DNA of 58,277 nucleotides from Lysobacterales bacterium (GCA_021648125.1 JAKITK010000014.1:1-58277); one strand, 5' to 3'. Counted from the stretch's first letter, positions 27,701 through 36,729 are shown. Translations and numbers: made by a program. The notes: a model not told the origin generated them from the sequence alone.

Positions 27701-29242
27701 ATGACGGAGACCACAACCCAGAGGGATAGCTTTACTCAGCGATCGCTGGCGATGGTAGAACGGGTAGGCAACAAGTTGCCGGATCCAGCCATTTTGTTTA
27801 TCGCTTTATTGTGTATAGTCTGGGTGCTTTCCTGGGTTTTATCATATATTGATTACGGTTTAACAGATCCTAGAACCGGAGATCCACTGGTAATAGTAAA
27901 TCAGTTGTCGGGTGCCTCAATGGCCACCTTTTTCTCCTCTCTGGTCACTAATTTCTCGCATTTTCACCCGATTGGTGTGGTCTTGGTGGCGATGCTGGGG
28001 ATAGGGGTTGCCGAGCATACAGGCTTTATCAACGCGGGTTTGCGTTCGATGATGTCGGTAACTGCTAAATGGTTATTGACCCCGATGATCATTCTTGTCG
28101 GGATTGTCAGCCATACCGCCGCCGATGCCGGTTATGTATTAGTGATTCCATTGGGCGGGGTTATATTTTATGCTGCCGGGCGACATCCGCTGGCCGGAAT
28201 TGCAGCGGCATTTGCCGGTGTTTCAGGTGGTTTTTCTGCTAATTTTGTGCCCTCCGCCATCGACCCGATGTTGCAGGGTATTACCCAGGCTGGTGCACAA
28301 ATCATCGATCCTGCAATTATTCTGAATCCGCTAAATAACTTTTTCTTTACCGCCTCATCCTCGCTATTGATTATTGCGGTTGGTTGGTTCCTCACCGATA
28401 AAGTCGTTGAGCCGCGATTAATGGCAAGTAAACTGGATGATGATCTCCAGGACTTACCGACTATGGATCCCTTGGAGGAGAACGAACGCCGCGGATTGCG
28501 CGCGGCGCTTTGGTCCATGCTGATAGCCGTTGCGGTGATGGTCTTTGTAGCCTATCCGGCAGACTCCGCCTGGCGCGGACCTAATGGTTCGCTGACGGAA
28601 TTGGGCGCACCGTTAATGGCATCCATTGTGGCGCTGATTTTTGTGTTGTTTTTATTGCCGGGCATCGTCTACGGTATAAAAGCGGGCACAGTAAAAAGCT
28701 CTAAAGATATTATTGAAGGTATGACCAAGGCGATGCACAGCATGGCCTACTACCTGGTGATAATGTTCTTTATCGCCCAGTTTATCTATGCATTTTCTCA
28801 ATCAAATCTTGGGATTTTGCTGGCATTGAAAGGCGCGGCTGCGCTTAAAAGCATGGGCTTGCCCAGTGCCTTAACAATTTCCGGGATCGTGGTATTAACC
28901 GGGGTGGTCAACATGTTTGTTGGCTCGGCATCCGCAAAATGGGCGCTACTGGCACCTATTTTTGTACCGATGTTGATGGAGCTGGGGATATCCCCGGATC
29001 TGGCACAGGCGGCTTATCGTGTGGGTGATTCCACCACCAATATCATCACCCCGCTGATGCCGTATTTCCCGCTGGTTGTAGTCTATGCCCAACGCTATAT
29101 TAAAACCAGTGGTATCGGCACCATTACCGCGCTGATGCTACCGTATTCGATTACCTTCATGGTGCTCTGGACGCTATACCTGCTCGCTTACTGGGCGCTA
29201 GGTATACCGCTAGGCCTACAATCAAGCTATACCTACGGCTAG
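27701..29242 (+). CDS. AbgT-family transporter (p-aminobenzoyl-glutamate family)
   Basis: A 513-residue inner-membrane transporter with about 12 segments, starting LAMVERVGNKLPDPAILFIAL, the conserved AbgT start. The motif SHTAADAGYVLVIPLGG and the C-terminal stretch GDSTTNIITPLMPYFPL are hallmarks of the family. AbgT proteins move p-aminobenzoyl-glutamate or export sulfonamides; no abgAB hydrolase genes are here, so export or another role is possible. The ribosome site AAGGAG precedes the ATG, and a strong terminator follows. Confidence 0.93.
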   Translation: MTETTTQRDSFTQRSLAMVERVGNKLPDPAILFIALLCIVWVLSWVLSYIDYGLTDPRTGDPLVIVNQLSGASMATFFSSLVTNFSHFHPIGVVLVAMLGIGVAEHTGFINAGLRSMMSVTAKWLLTPMIILVGIVSHTAADAGYVLVIPLGGVIFYAAGRHPLAGIAAAFAGVSGGFSANFVPSAIDPMLQGITQAGAQIIDPAIILNPLNNFFFTASSSLLIIAVGWFLTDKVVEPRLMASKLDDDLQDLPTMDPLEENERRGLRAALWSMLIAVAVMVFVAYPADSAWRGPNGSLTELGAPLMASIVALIFVLFLLPGIVYGIKAGTVKSSKDIIEGMTKAMHSMAYYLVIMFFIAQFIYAFSQSNLGILLALKGAAALKSMGLPSALTISGIVVLTGVVNMFVGSASAKWALLAPIFVPMLMELGISPDLAQAAYRVGDSTTNIITPLMPYFPLVVVYAQRYIKTSGIGTITALMLPYSITFMVLWTLYLLAYWALGIPLGLQSSYTYG

Positions 29243-29252
29243 GCAAGCTACC

Positions 29253-29287
29253 GGGGACGGTACCTTAAGCTGCCGTCCCCTTTTTTT
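29253..29287 (+). terminator. Intrinsic terminator of AbgT gene
   Basis: GGGGACGG at 29253-29260 pairs perfectly with CCGTCCCC at 29273-29280 and is followed by seven T residues, 11 bp after the AbgT stop. Confidence 0.93.
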
Positions 29288-29332
29288 GCGTAGGGTGTCT
29301 TAGCAGCAGGCGTAACGCAGCGGCACTTGAAA

Positions 29333-30715
29333 TTAACCCGGAAAGTCTTTAATACTCCAGGAATTAGACAAAACCTCTGCTTGTTTCAACACCAGTTCAA
29401 TCGCCTCTTTTTGCATATCCGGTGGATACTTCCAGCGGCGTAGTGTGATCCGCACAAGGTTTCTTAACTTCGCCCGTACACTATCTCGCACCTGCCAGTC
29501 GACGGTGGTGCTGCGGCGTAACTTTTCAGTAATTTCGTGGGCAATTTTTTTAAGTATTTCATCGCCTAATTCACGCACCGCCGATTCATTATTAGCCAAA
29601 GCATCGTAGAAGGCGAGTTCATCAGGGTTAAGGCCAAGGTCTTTTTCTCTGGCCAGTTCATCCTGAAAATCTTTGGCCATCGTAATCAATTCTTCAATAA
29701 CCTGAGCGGTTTCAATGGCGCGGTTATGATATTTGCGCAAGGTTGCCAGCAGTCGATCACTGTATTTTTGCTCGCGCACTACATTGGCCTTTGGTTTTTT
29801 CGCGGGCACTCAGGTCTTCTTCATCTTCAATAACCTCTTCGACATCCTCATTGAGCTGCTCAATAGCTTCGTTATTTATATCCAGCTTTGCCAGTCGACT
29901 TTCGTAATAGATGGGGACAGTGGCACCGTCATCTACTGCATCCTGGATGTCATAGATACTGACATAATCACCAAATACCGCCCGGGTGTCGCGGTCATCG
30001 GTTGCTATGGGTGTGCCGGTAAAGCCAATAAAGGATGCCAATGGCAGGGCATCGCGCAAGTGTTTGGCATAACCGTATTTGTATTGGCCGGTTTTAGTAT
30101 CCAGCCTGGCCTGATGGCCGTATTGGCTGCGGTGGGCTTCATCGGAAATAACTACGATATTTTCTCGCCGGTTTAGGGCAGGGTGCTCAGTTTCACTATC
30201 TAACAGGGAAAACTTCTGCACTGTGGTGAAAATAATCCCACCCGCCTGGCGTTTTCCCAGCTCATCGCGCAGTTCACCCCGGCTGTGTACCTGGATGGGT
30301 TGTTGCTTGAGCAAAGCACGGTGAACTGATTAACCACCAGGAACTGATTGTTAGCGACATTATTAAAGTCGATTAGTCGAACCCGCTCGTGTTTTTCTTT
30401 ATCGCCTTCAGACCAACTGACTGCCACACCATCCAGTAATTGCTGGTGAAATGCTTTATTACTCTTGGCCAGTACCGGGTATTCAGGCGTGCAGATGCTT
30501 ACCGCCACTTCTTCGAGCTTGTTTAGCGGTATGGCAGGGTTGAAAATCTGCAATGCGTTTAGCAAACGCCCCTGTAGCACCACCTGACGATAGTCGCTGC
30601 GCTCGGGAGCGTTGCTATCGGGGGCAATATCAGGGCCATAAGCATAGCCCCAGCCCTGTTCGCGAAACCAGTTAAGGCAGAGTTGTTCTAGTTGGTCTTC
30701 GTTAATTATTGCCAT
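29333..30715 (-). pseudogene. hsdR: Type I restriction endonuclease subunit R, two internal deletions
   Basis: Three pieces in two frames. The N-terminal piece (from 30715) starts MAIINEDQLEQLCLNWFREQ, matches HsdR as far as LVVNQFTVL, then shifts near 30317. The middle piece resumes at [14 protein letters not shown] and holds [18 protein letters not shown] (motif II) and FTGTPI (motif III). A second shift near 29805 leads to the C-terminal EEC-type region ([30 protein letters not shown]). The sequence between N- and middle pieces, including the nuclease core and the Walker A, is missing, as is the second RecA domain. The gene cannot make a working motor. It overlaps the end of the DUF4143 gene. 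Confidence 0.9.
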
Positions 30716-31935
30716 AGTCTATCCATGGGGACTGCGAAGCAGTTATTAGCCTTTAGCGGTAAACAGTTGGTACCAGAGTACAGTAGTATGCCACCGGCAA
30801 AGTTTTTGCCTGCCCTGGATGCAAGTTTAGCCAATCCGTTACCATCACGAGGGTTTATCCGCGCCGCTCGCTTAACCTCTACAGCCCATATCTTACGGCC
30901 CTGTTCAATGACCAGATCCACTTCCACTTTATCCTTATCGCGATAATGGGAAAAAACCAGGTCATTATCAATCCAGCCAGCCTGGCAAATCAGCTGTTGC
31001 ACAACAAAACTTTCAAGCAGGGCGCCAAAACTGGTGCTTTCAGTATGCCAGTCTTTAACACTTAAACGATTTAGCACGGCAGCAAGACCGGAATCAACTA
31101 TATGCACTTTTGGCGTTTTTATCAGACGCTTGGCATTCGATGAATGCCAAGCCGGCAATCGCCTGATCAGAAACAGGCGCTCCAGAATACTGATGTATTT
31201 TTCAGTTGTTTGCCGGTCCAGACCTAGATCGTTAGACAGGTTGCTGACATTCACGAGGTTTGCGGTTTGATAGGCGAGCAGACCCATTAACTTTAGCATT
31301 TCGTTTTCGTGGTTAATCGTTACAATGTCTTTAACATCCCGTTGAATAATGGCATTTAAGTATTGCTTATACCATTGCCGGGCACGGCTTCCAGTACGCT
31401 GGTTGGGTTCAGGATAGCCCCCGCTGCAGATAGCCTCAGGAATCCCTTGCACAATATCATCACTTGTATTGATTTTGGTCTTAATTTCACCTGCTAGCAG
31501 GGTACCTAGCAAGCTGTTCTGACTGCTCTGTTTTTCCATCTCTGAGAGGGGGTGTAGCTGCACAACTTCCATCCGCCCAGCCAGAGACTCCTGAACCTTG
31601 GGTAGCAGTAACAAGTTGGCTGAACCGGTAAGCAGGAATCTACCCGGTGTGCGTTGCTCATCAACAGCGATTTTAATAGCTGGCAATAACTCTGGTACTC
31701 GCTGGATTTCATCCAGGATGACCGAATCAGGCAAGCCTTGAACAAAACCAAGCGGGTCATTCCTGGCGGTATCCAGCAAATTTTGATTATCAAAGCTTAA
31801 ATAGTCCCGCTGCGGTTGTAATTGCCGTACCAGTGTGGTTTTTCCTGATTGTCTAGGCCCTAAAAGACACACAACCGGTGTGTCTTTCAATGCGCCTAAC
31901 AGTGTGGGCTCCATGTAGCGAGGGTACAAGTGCAT
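30706..31935 (-). CDS. DUF4143/AAA_14 ATP-binding protein
   Basis: An intact 409-residue ATPase. The Walker A motif is LLGPRQSGKTTLV near residue 26, Walker B is in DSVILDEIQRVPELLP, and LLTGSANLLLL is the sensor region. The C-terminal DUF4143 part includes VEVDLVIEQGRKIWAVEVKRA, a PD-(D/E)xK-like pattern. An alternative start at 31956 adds seven residues; the ATG at 31935 gives the usual MHLYPR start. Proteins of this kind are often found inside type I restriction loci but have no settled function. It lies between truncated hsdM and broken hsdR and overlaps hsdR by 10 bp. Confidence 0.85.
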   Translation of the reverse strand: MHLYPRYMEPTLLGALKDTPVVCLLGPRQSGKTTLVRQLQPQRDYLSFDNQNLLDTARNDPLGFVQGLPDSVILDEIQRVPELLPAIKIAVDEQRTPGRFLLTGSANLLLLPKVQESLAGRMEVVQLHPLSEMEKQSSQNSLLGTLLAGEIKTKINTSDDIVQGIPEAICSGGYPEPNQRTGSRARQWYKQYLNAIIQRDVKDIVTINHENEMLKLMGLLAYQTANLVNVSNLSNDLGLDRQTTEKYISILERLFLIRRLPAWHSSNAKRLIKTPKVHIVDSGLAAVLNRLSVKDWHTESTSFGALLESFVVQQLICQAGWIDNDLVFSHYRDKDKVEVDLVIEQGRKIWAVEVKRAARINPRDGNGLAKLASRAGKNFAGGILLYSGTNCLPLKANNCFAVPMDRLWQ

Positions 31936-31969
31936 ATATTTCAATAAATTGACCAATTAGTATGTATCT

Positions 31970-32036
31970 TAGCGACTAATTGTGGAATAGTCTAGCGACT
32001 AATTGCGGAATAGTTTAGCGACTAATTGTGGAATTG
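31970..32036 (+). repeat. Three tandem copies of a 23-bp repeat at the hsdM break
   Basis: TAGCGACTAATTGTGGAATA units start at 31970, 31993 and 32016, the second with C for T and the third changing at its end. On the minus strand the first-read copy encodes IPQLVAK, the true hsdM sequence; the next copies run out of frame to a stop. A 23-bp period cannot keep the frame. The repeats lie just upstream of the DUF4143 gene. Confidence 0.9.
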
Positions 32037-32259
32037 AAAAAGAGAAGCTGTCGGATTTATTGTTATTTTTGTCGGTAAACTGCCCGCTGAACTGTTGGCG
32101 GCGGATATCAAAGCTGTCGGAAACATATTTTAAGAAAATCAGGCCGAGAACAGCGTGCTTGTACTGGGAAGCATCGAGGCTTGAACGCAGCTTGTCGGCG
32201 GCAGTCCAGAGTTTTTTATCCAGTTGTTGAAGAAAAAGTTGTTCTTCATTTGAAGTCAT
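31999..32259 (-). pseudogene. hsdM: Truncated type I methyltransferase subunit M (N-terminus)
   Basis: 86 residues, starting [28 protein letters not shown], matching the N-terminal HsdM_N domain (about residues 1-80 of about 500): [22 protein letters not shown]. The frame ends at LFRN inside the 23-bp repeats. The catalytic NPPF domain is absent and no hsdS is in the window. With the broken hsdR this shows a dead type I system. Confidence 0.9.
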
Positions 32260-32591
32260 TGAAAATCCCTTTTGTATTGCTGTTCGGGTTAATAGCTTGG
32301 TGTGATGATAGTAGCAATGTTCGGGGATTAGTTAAAGGGCTGGTGGTTTCGTTTGCTGGGTTCCTGCCTGCGTGGGAATGACGAGTGTGGGGAGTGGGGC
32401 AGGCGGAGTGTGGGGGTTGAGAGTGGCAGAGTGTTGATGTTGGAAATGGTGGGTGATGATATTAATAATGTTCTGGGGTTTGTTAAGGCATTGGTGAGTT
32501 ATGTGCGTGGCTATTTTAGTGAGGTTTTAACATAAACTAAAAGCTCTGCGAGGCAGCCTGCGCGTGGGCATAAATGCCCACCCTGCCGGCC
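32260..32591. other. Intergenic, dispersed repeat and degenerate duplication
   Basis: At 32350-32381 lies a reversed copy of the CATTCCCGCG-type repeat also found at 14008-14040. Two similar stretches, about 32305-32355 and 32452-32508, look like a degenerate duplication (translated as DD..NV.G.VK.LV). A hairpin GTGGGCA-TAAA-TGCCCAC lies at 32564-32581, near the end of the ABC ATPase gene, without a T-tract. No gene is supported. Confidence 0.6.
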
Positions 32592-33395
32592 TTACCCCGG
32601 CAAAAAACAACGACCTTGATCCCAGAGTAATTGCTCTATCGGGTAGTCGTATAGCTCGGATAATTGTTTGCTGCTGAGCACCTCATCCAGCGGTCCTGCG
32701 AGGTAACGGCCGTCACCGAAGAGCATTAACACATGCGAGCAAAAACGCGCAGCCAGGTTGAGGTCGTGGATGGCGATTAGTGCCGCACTGCCATTATTTT
32801 TACTGCTGTCGGTCTCAATTAACGCCCGCAACTTGCGCATTATCTGTATTTGATGGCCGATGTCGAGGTGGTTACTGGGTTCATCCAGCAATAACAGGGG
32901 GGCTTGCTGTACCAGCATGGTGGCGAATGCCAGGCGTCTGGCTTCACCGCCAGATAGGCTGCTGACATTGCGTTTTTCCAAACCGCTCAGGTGCATGTCC
33001 TCAAGTGCCTGACTGACAATGGCAAAATCTTTGGCAGACTCTTGCTGCCATGCTCCCAGATGCGGATGTCGGCCTGCCAATGCCATTTGCTCTACGGTGG
33101 CATCAAAGGGGTAGGTGGTGTGTTGTTGTAGCAGCGCCATTTGCCGGGCAATTGTGCGGCGTGGTAATTTAGTGACCGACTGTAAGTTGCCTTCATGGGG
33201 GAGTTCTATAGCACCCGTTTGTGCCGGTCGGATACCGGCAAGGGTGTGCAATAGTGTTGATTTTCCACTGCCATTGCGTCCCAATAGTGCCCAGCACTCA
33301 CCGGCTTGGATCTGCCAGTTAAGATCATCCAGTAGCACACGCCCGGGGATGGACAGGGCGAGACCGCGGGTGCGCAATAAACAAGTGTTGTTCAT
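32592..33395 (-). CDS. btuD: ABC transporter ATPase, vitamin B12/iron-siderophore type
   Basis: 267 residues. Walker A is GRNGSGKST (about 39-47), the signature is SSLSGGEARRLAF, Walker B is LLLLDEPSNHLD and the switch His is in IAIHDLNLAARF. The FecE/BtuD subgroup drives import of metal chelates or cobalamin. The ATG overlaps the permease stop as ATGA. The substrate is not fixed by sequence; the btuB riboswitch 3 kb away makes cobalamin likely. Confidence 0.85.
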   Translation of the reverse strand: MNNTCLLRTRGLALSIPGRVLLDDLNWQIQAGECWALLGRNGSGKSTLLHTLAGIRPAQTGAIELPHEGNLQSVTKLPRRTIARQMALLQQHTTYPFDATVEQMALAGRHPHLGAWQQESAKDFAIVSQALEDMHLSGLEKRNVSSLSGGEARRLAFATMLVQQAPLLLLDEPSNHLDIGHQIQIMRKLRALIETDSSKNNGSAALIAIHDLNLAARFCSHVLMLFGDGRYLAGPLDEVLSSKQLSELYDYPIEQLLWDQGRCFLPG

Positions 33396-34372
33396 GAGTG
33401 GATCCTCGCCCGATGCAGCAGGTAGAGGAACAGCGGTACGCCGGTTAGTGCGGTAATCACACCTACCGGTAATTGTAAGGGGGCAGCAATGGTTCTAGCC
33501 AGGGTGTCGGCGAGAATTAAAAAACTGCCGCCTGCAAGTGCGCTGGCGGGTAGCAACAAGCGGTGATCATTGCTGATTAGTAAGCGCATGGCATGGGGAA
33601 TAATCAGGCCGACAAAGCCAATACTGCCAGCAATGGAAACCGCCATGGCAGTTAACAGTGAAGCCAGCAGGTAAATAAACCAGCCCAGGTGACGGGTATT
33701 TTCGCCCAATGCGGCGGCGGTGACTTCGCCCAGCGCGAGAATGTTCAGGCTGCGCGAACGCAGCATTAGTAGTAATAGCAGTATGGGAAACGCGATCCAC
33801 ACCGCCAGTGGAATGCGGGCATTGCTGAGATCACCCATCAGCCAGAAAAGCATGCCGCGCAGGGAGTTATCTGGCCCAAGCGCAAGGATTAAACTGATTA
33901 AGGCACCCCAGCCGGCAGCCAGTACTACACCGCTAAGTAACATGCGGGTACTACTCCAAGGACCGCTGCCACGGGAAATAGCGAAAACCAACAAGATTGA
34001 AACCAGTGCTCCGGCAAATGCTGCCGCCGGAATCAAGGCAGCGGATATCCCCAACAACATGGCGCTTAAAGCAGCGAAGGCAGCACCCCCGGAAACACCC
34101 ATAATGTAGGGGTCGGCAAGCGGGTTGCGTAGCAATACCTGCATTAAGCAGCCGGCCATTGCCAGCATAGCGCCGGTTAACAATGCAGCCAGTGCGCGTG
34201 GCAGGCGTAACTGCATAACCAAGTCGCGCCATTCATTTTCTCTACCGCTAATAATTTGCCACAGGTCCGACCAGTTGATGGCAACTGAGCCAACTTTTAA
34301 GGCAAGCAGCAGGCTCAGCAGGCAGACTGTAACCAGCGTAAACAATGTGGCTTTAGGGTAATTGTGTCGCAT
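33392..34372 (-). CDS. btuC: FecCD-family ABC permease, BtuC-like
   Basis: 326 residues with the ten-segment pattern of BtuC/FecCD permeases. The typical LLRNPLADPYIMGVSGGAA and GFVGLIIPHAMRLL motifs are present, and the end PLQLPVGVITALTGVPLFLYLL is conserved. It is translationally coupled to the ATPase. No periplasmic binding protein (BtuF) gene is beside it, and no riboswitch was seen in the 118 bp between it and rppH. The symbol is by context; FecD or HmuU types are possible. Confidence 0.82.
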   Translation of the reverse strand: MRHNYPKATLFTLVTVCLLSLLLALKVGSVAINWSDLWQIISGRENEWRDLVMQLRLPRALAALLTGAMLAMAGCLMQVLLRNPLADPYIMGVSGGAAFAALSAMLLGISAALIPAAAFAGALVSILLVFAISRGSGPWSSTRMLLSGVVLAAGWGALISLILALGPDNSLRGMLFWLMGDLSNARIPLAVWIAFPILLLLLMLRSRSLNILALGEVTAAALGENTRHLGWFIYLLASLLTAMAVSIAGSIGFVGLIIPHAMRLLISNDHRLLLPASALAGGSFLILADTLARTIAAPLQLPVGVITALTGVPLFLYLLHRARIHS

Positions 34373-34490
34373 CGGTTTTGTAGTGTGTGGCCAAAGGAAA
34401 TTTTAATCTGCTTGAAATGGAAGAAATCTTACCAGTTATTGCGGATATAGATTAGCATATAGCGCATGAAATATATTTTAGGAACAGGCT

Positions 34491-34976
34491 GTGATTGATC
34501 CGGATGGTTATCGCCCGAATGTTGGTATTATTATTTACCGTGAATCTGACACGCGCCTTTTTTGGGGTCGGCGGGTGCACAAAAATGGCTGGCAGTTTCC
34601 CCAGGGTGGAATGAACACCGATGAAACCCCGGAAGAAGCCATGTATCGCGAGCTTGAAGAGGAGACCGGCCTGCAGCCCGAACATGTTGAGCTGGTGGCA
34701 GCAACGCCGGGCTGGTTGCGTTACAAACTACCGCAACGGTATGTGCGACACCACTCCAAGCCATTGTGTATTGGCCAGAAGCAAGTGTGGTTTTTACTAA
34801 AATTAGTCGGTAAAGAAGAATGCCTGCAGCTCGATTGTCATGACAGCCCTGAATTCGACTGTTTTCGCTGGGTGGATTATTGGTATCCTGCGCGTAATGT
34901 AATTTCCTTTAAACGGGATGTTTACCGGCGGGCACTAGAGCACTTCGAACCGCACCTGTTGAACCAACAAGCCTGA
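34491..34976 (+). CDS. rppH: RNA pyrophosphohydrolase
   Basis: 161 residues, the usual length. RppH removes pyrophosphate from the 5' end of transcripts and so starts mRNA decay. The Nudix box [22 protein letters not shown] lies at about 39-60. The N-terminus [15 protein letters not shown] and the [16 protein letters not shown] stretch are typical. Translation begins with GTG. It is divergent from the permease gene. Confidence 0.96.
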   Translation: MIDPDGYRPNVGIIIYRESDTRLFWGRRVHKNGWQFPQGGMNTDETPEEAMYRELEEETGLQPEHVELVAATPGWLRYKLPQRYVRHHSKPLCIGQKQVWFLLKLVGKEECLQLDCHDSPEFDCFRWVDYWYPARNVISFKRDVYRRALEHFEPHLLNQQA

Positions 34977-35142
34977 ACCAGAAAGTTTCAGTGGCGGTCA
35001 CCCTGCTTTTCCTAGTTATTTTTCCGCGCAGCTAATAGCGAAATCCGCTTTGGGCCGATTTAGGGTTATGAAAAGAATCAGGTTGATAATCTGATATTGG
35101 AAAATAAATCGGGCGGAAAACAGTAATTACGATATCTTTCTA

Positions 35143-35166
35143 GTTGACAATGGTTCTCATTTGCAT
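35143..35166 (+). promoter_or_regulatory. Candidate Fur box upstream of bfd
   Basis: The sequence TTGACAATGGTTCTCATTTG fits the Fur consensus (AATGATAATCATTATCAA type) on either strand and lies about 40 bp before the bfd ATG. Bfd genes are usually iron-repressed. Match is by eye; no scoring was done. Confidence 0.6.
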
Positions 35167-35202
35167 TTAAATAGAGTTATTCATCAAGTTTTTGGTTACT
35201 GT

Positions 35203-35439
35203 ATGTATATCTGCATTTGCAATGCTGTCAATGAGAACGCCATTAAAGCTGCCGCAGCGGATGGTGTAACCACCTTGCGGGAGTTATCCTTGGCTACCGG
35301 AGTTGCGACTACTTGTGGGAAGTGTGCAACTGAGGCTGTGCGTATCCTTGAGCAAGTCAGCGCAGCTACTGAAACAATGGCGAATTCCGGAGCCAGCCGG
35401 CAGCGCTTCTCCGTTCCCGCCTTAACTGTGGTTGCTTGA
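35203..35439 (+). CDS. bfd: Bacterioferritin-associated ferredoxin
   Basis: 78 residues starting MYICICNAVNENAI. A BFD-like [2Fe-2S] cluster is expected on C4, C6 and the CGKC pair near residues 38-41. Bfd passes electrons to bacterioferritin to release stored iron. An upstream in-frame start would add 14 residues that carry no family match. The Fur-like site overlaps its probable promoter. Bacterioferritin follows 118 bp downstream. Confidence 0.92.
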   Translation: MYICICNAVNENAIKAAAADGVTTLRELSLATGVATTCGKCATEAVRILEQVSAATETMANSGASRQRFSVPALTVVA

Positions 35440-35491
35440 CCCAGTCCTGACTTAATATACTTAGTAATACCGCAAAAAATTCACTCCCCAC

Positions 35492-35520
35492 TTACCGTAG
35501 CTAACAATCAGCAGTATAAT
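35492..35520 (+). promoter_or_regulatory. Candidate bfr promoter (-35 TTACCG, -10 TATAAT)
   Basis: A consensus -10 TATAAT (35515-35520) has TTACCG (35492-35497) at 17 bp spacing, about 37 bp before the bfr ATG. The -35 is poor, so the call rests on the -10. Confidence 0.45.
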
Positions 35521-35557
35521 AAGTGCCTGTTCTTCTGGCTACACATAAGGATTTAAA

Positions 35558-36025
35558 ATGAAAGGCGACGCTAAAGTCATTGAGCACCTCAATCAGGCTC
35601 TGTTTAACGAGTTGATTGCGATTAACCAGTATTTTCTTCATTCACGGATATTCCAGGACTGGGGTCTTCACGCCCTGGCAGAATATGAAAAAGCTGAATC
35701 CATCGATGAAATGAAACATGCGGATATTTTAATCGACCGTATTTTATTTCTGGAAGGTATGCCCAATATGCAAAATCTCGGGCGATTGAGAATCGGTGAA
35801 ACCACCAAAGAAATGCTCACGGGTGATCTGGCGCTGGAAATGGATGCCATTCCTGACCTCAAAGCCGGTATTGCCTATTGTGAATCTGTAAATGATTTCG
35901 CCAGCCGCGATCTGTTGCGTTCTATTTTGGTTTCTGAAGAAGAGCATGTTGACTGGCTGGAAACCCAGCTGGACTTAATTGAGCGGGTTGGTGAGAAAAA
36001 CTACCAGCAGTCGCAAATTAAATAA
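35558..36025 (+). CDS. bfr: Bacterioferritin (heme-binding)
   Basis: 155 residues, the usual length for the 24-meric iron store. The ferroxidase glutamates and histidines are in [10 protein letters not shown] (E18), SIDEMKHAD (E51, H54) and [10 protein letters not shown] (E127, H130), and the heme-ligand Met is in DEMKHA (M52). No residue loss was noted. It forms an iron-storage group with bfd upstream and sufT downstream. Confidence 0.96.
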   Translation: MKGDAKVIEHLNQALFNELIAINQYFLHSRIFQDWGLHALAEYEKAESIDEMKHADILIDRILFLEGMPNMQNLGRLRIGETTKEMLTGDLALEMDAIPDLKAGIAYCESVNDFASRDLLRSILVSEEEHVDWLETQLDLIERVGEKNYQQSQIK

Positions 36026-36047
36026 ACCTGCGTATTCGCTTTAGACC

Positions 36048-36599
36048 ATGTATTCACAATCTTCAGAACCGGTGCGTTTCGAGCGTGATTGTGCAGTGGT
36101 GATGATTCCCAGTGGCGATCATGTTGAAATTCCTGCAGGTACACCGGGGTATATCACCCAGTCGCTAGGGGGTTCCTTTACTGTATTTGTAGACGGCAAC
36201 CTTTTTCGCATAGCGGGTGAAGATGCTGATGCCATTGGTAAACAGCCTGTGCTGCCCCCGAGTCTGGCCGAAGATGCTAGCGACACCGATGTAGAAGCCC
36301 TGATGTGGTCACAGATAGAAACTTGTTATGATCCTGAAATCCCGGTCAATATCGTCGATTTGGGGCTTATCTATAGCGCCAAACTGGAACGCACCGACCC
36401 GGGCCACCGGACCGCGTATATCCAGATGACCCTGACTGCACCCGGTTGCGGCATGGGTGAAATTATCGTTGATGATGTGCGTTCAAAAGTTGCTATTATT
36501 CCCACCATCGATAGCGTTGAAGTTGAGTTGGTATTTGATCCACCATGGAATACCCAGATGATGTCGGAAGTCGCACGGCTTGAAACGGGGATGCTCTAG
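36048..36599 (+). CDS. sufT: Fe-S cluster assembly protein SufT (DUF59)
   Basis: 183 residues. The N-terminal part (FERDCAVVMIPSGDHVEIPAG) and the C-terminal DUF59/MIP18 domain (ETCYDPEIPVNIVDLGLIY...LTAPGCGMG) match the long SufT family, which helps mature Fe-S proteins under some conditions. The conserved Cys is in APGCGMG. No other suf genes are here. It starts 22 bp after bfr. Confidence 0.9.
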   Translation: MYSQSSEPVRFERDCAVVMIPSGDHVEIPAGTPGYITQSLGGSFTVFVDGNLFRIAGEDADAIGKQPVLPPSLAEDASDTDVEALMWSQIETCYDPEIPVNIVDLGLIYSAKLERTDPGHRTAYIQMTLTAPGCGMGEIIVDDVRSKVAIIPTIDSVEVELVFDPPWNTQMMSEVARLETGML

Positions 36600-36628
36600 T
36601 CCCTGCCTCAGTAGTTTAATCATTACTG

Positions 36629-36729
36629 AATAAAAACCAAATCTATCTCGCAAAGACGCAGAGATCGCAAAGAAATGCATATGCTAACTTGGCGGTCTCT
36701 GCGCCTCTGCGAGAGCTAAGTTTTTATTT
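36629..36729. repeat. Long inverted repeat with about 43-bp arms
   Basis: The left arm (36629-36672) and right arm (36687-36729) are nearly complementary: AATAAAAACC...CGCAGAGA on the left, TCTCTGCG...AAGTTTTTATTT on the right, with a short loop. The arms carry the GCAAAGACGCAGAG type sequence seen as a dispersed palindrome in many bacteria. It follows sufT directly and ends in T-rich DNA, so it may also act as a terminator. Confidence 0.85.

Noticed and set aside
31970-32036. 23-bp tandem repeats as a CRISPR array
   Set aside because: Copies are contiguous with no spacers and clearly derive from hsdM coding DNA.
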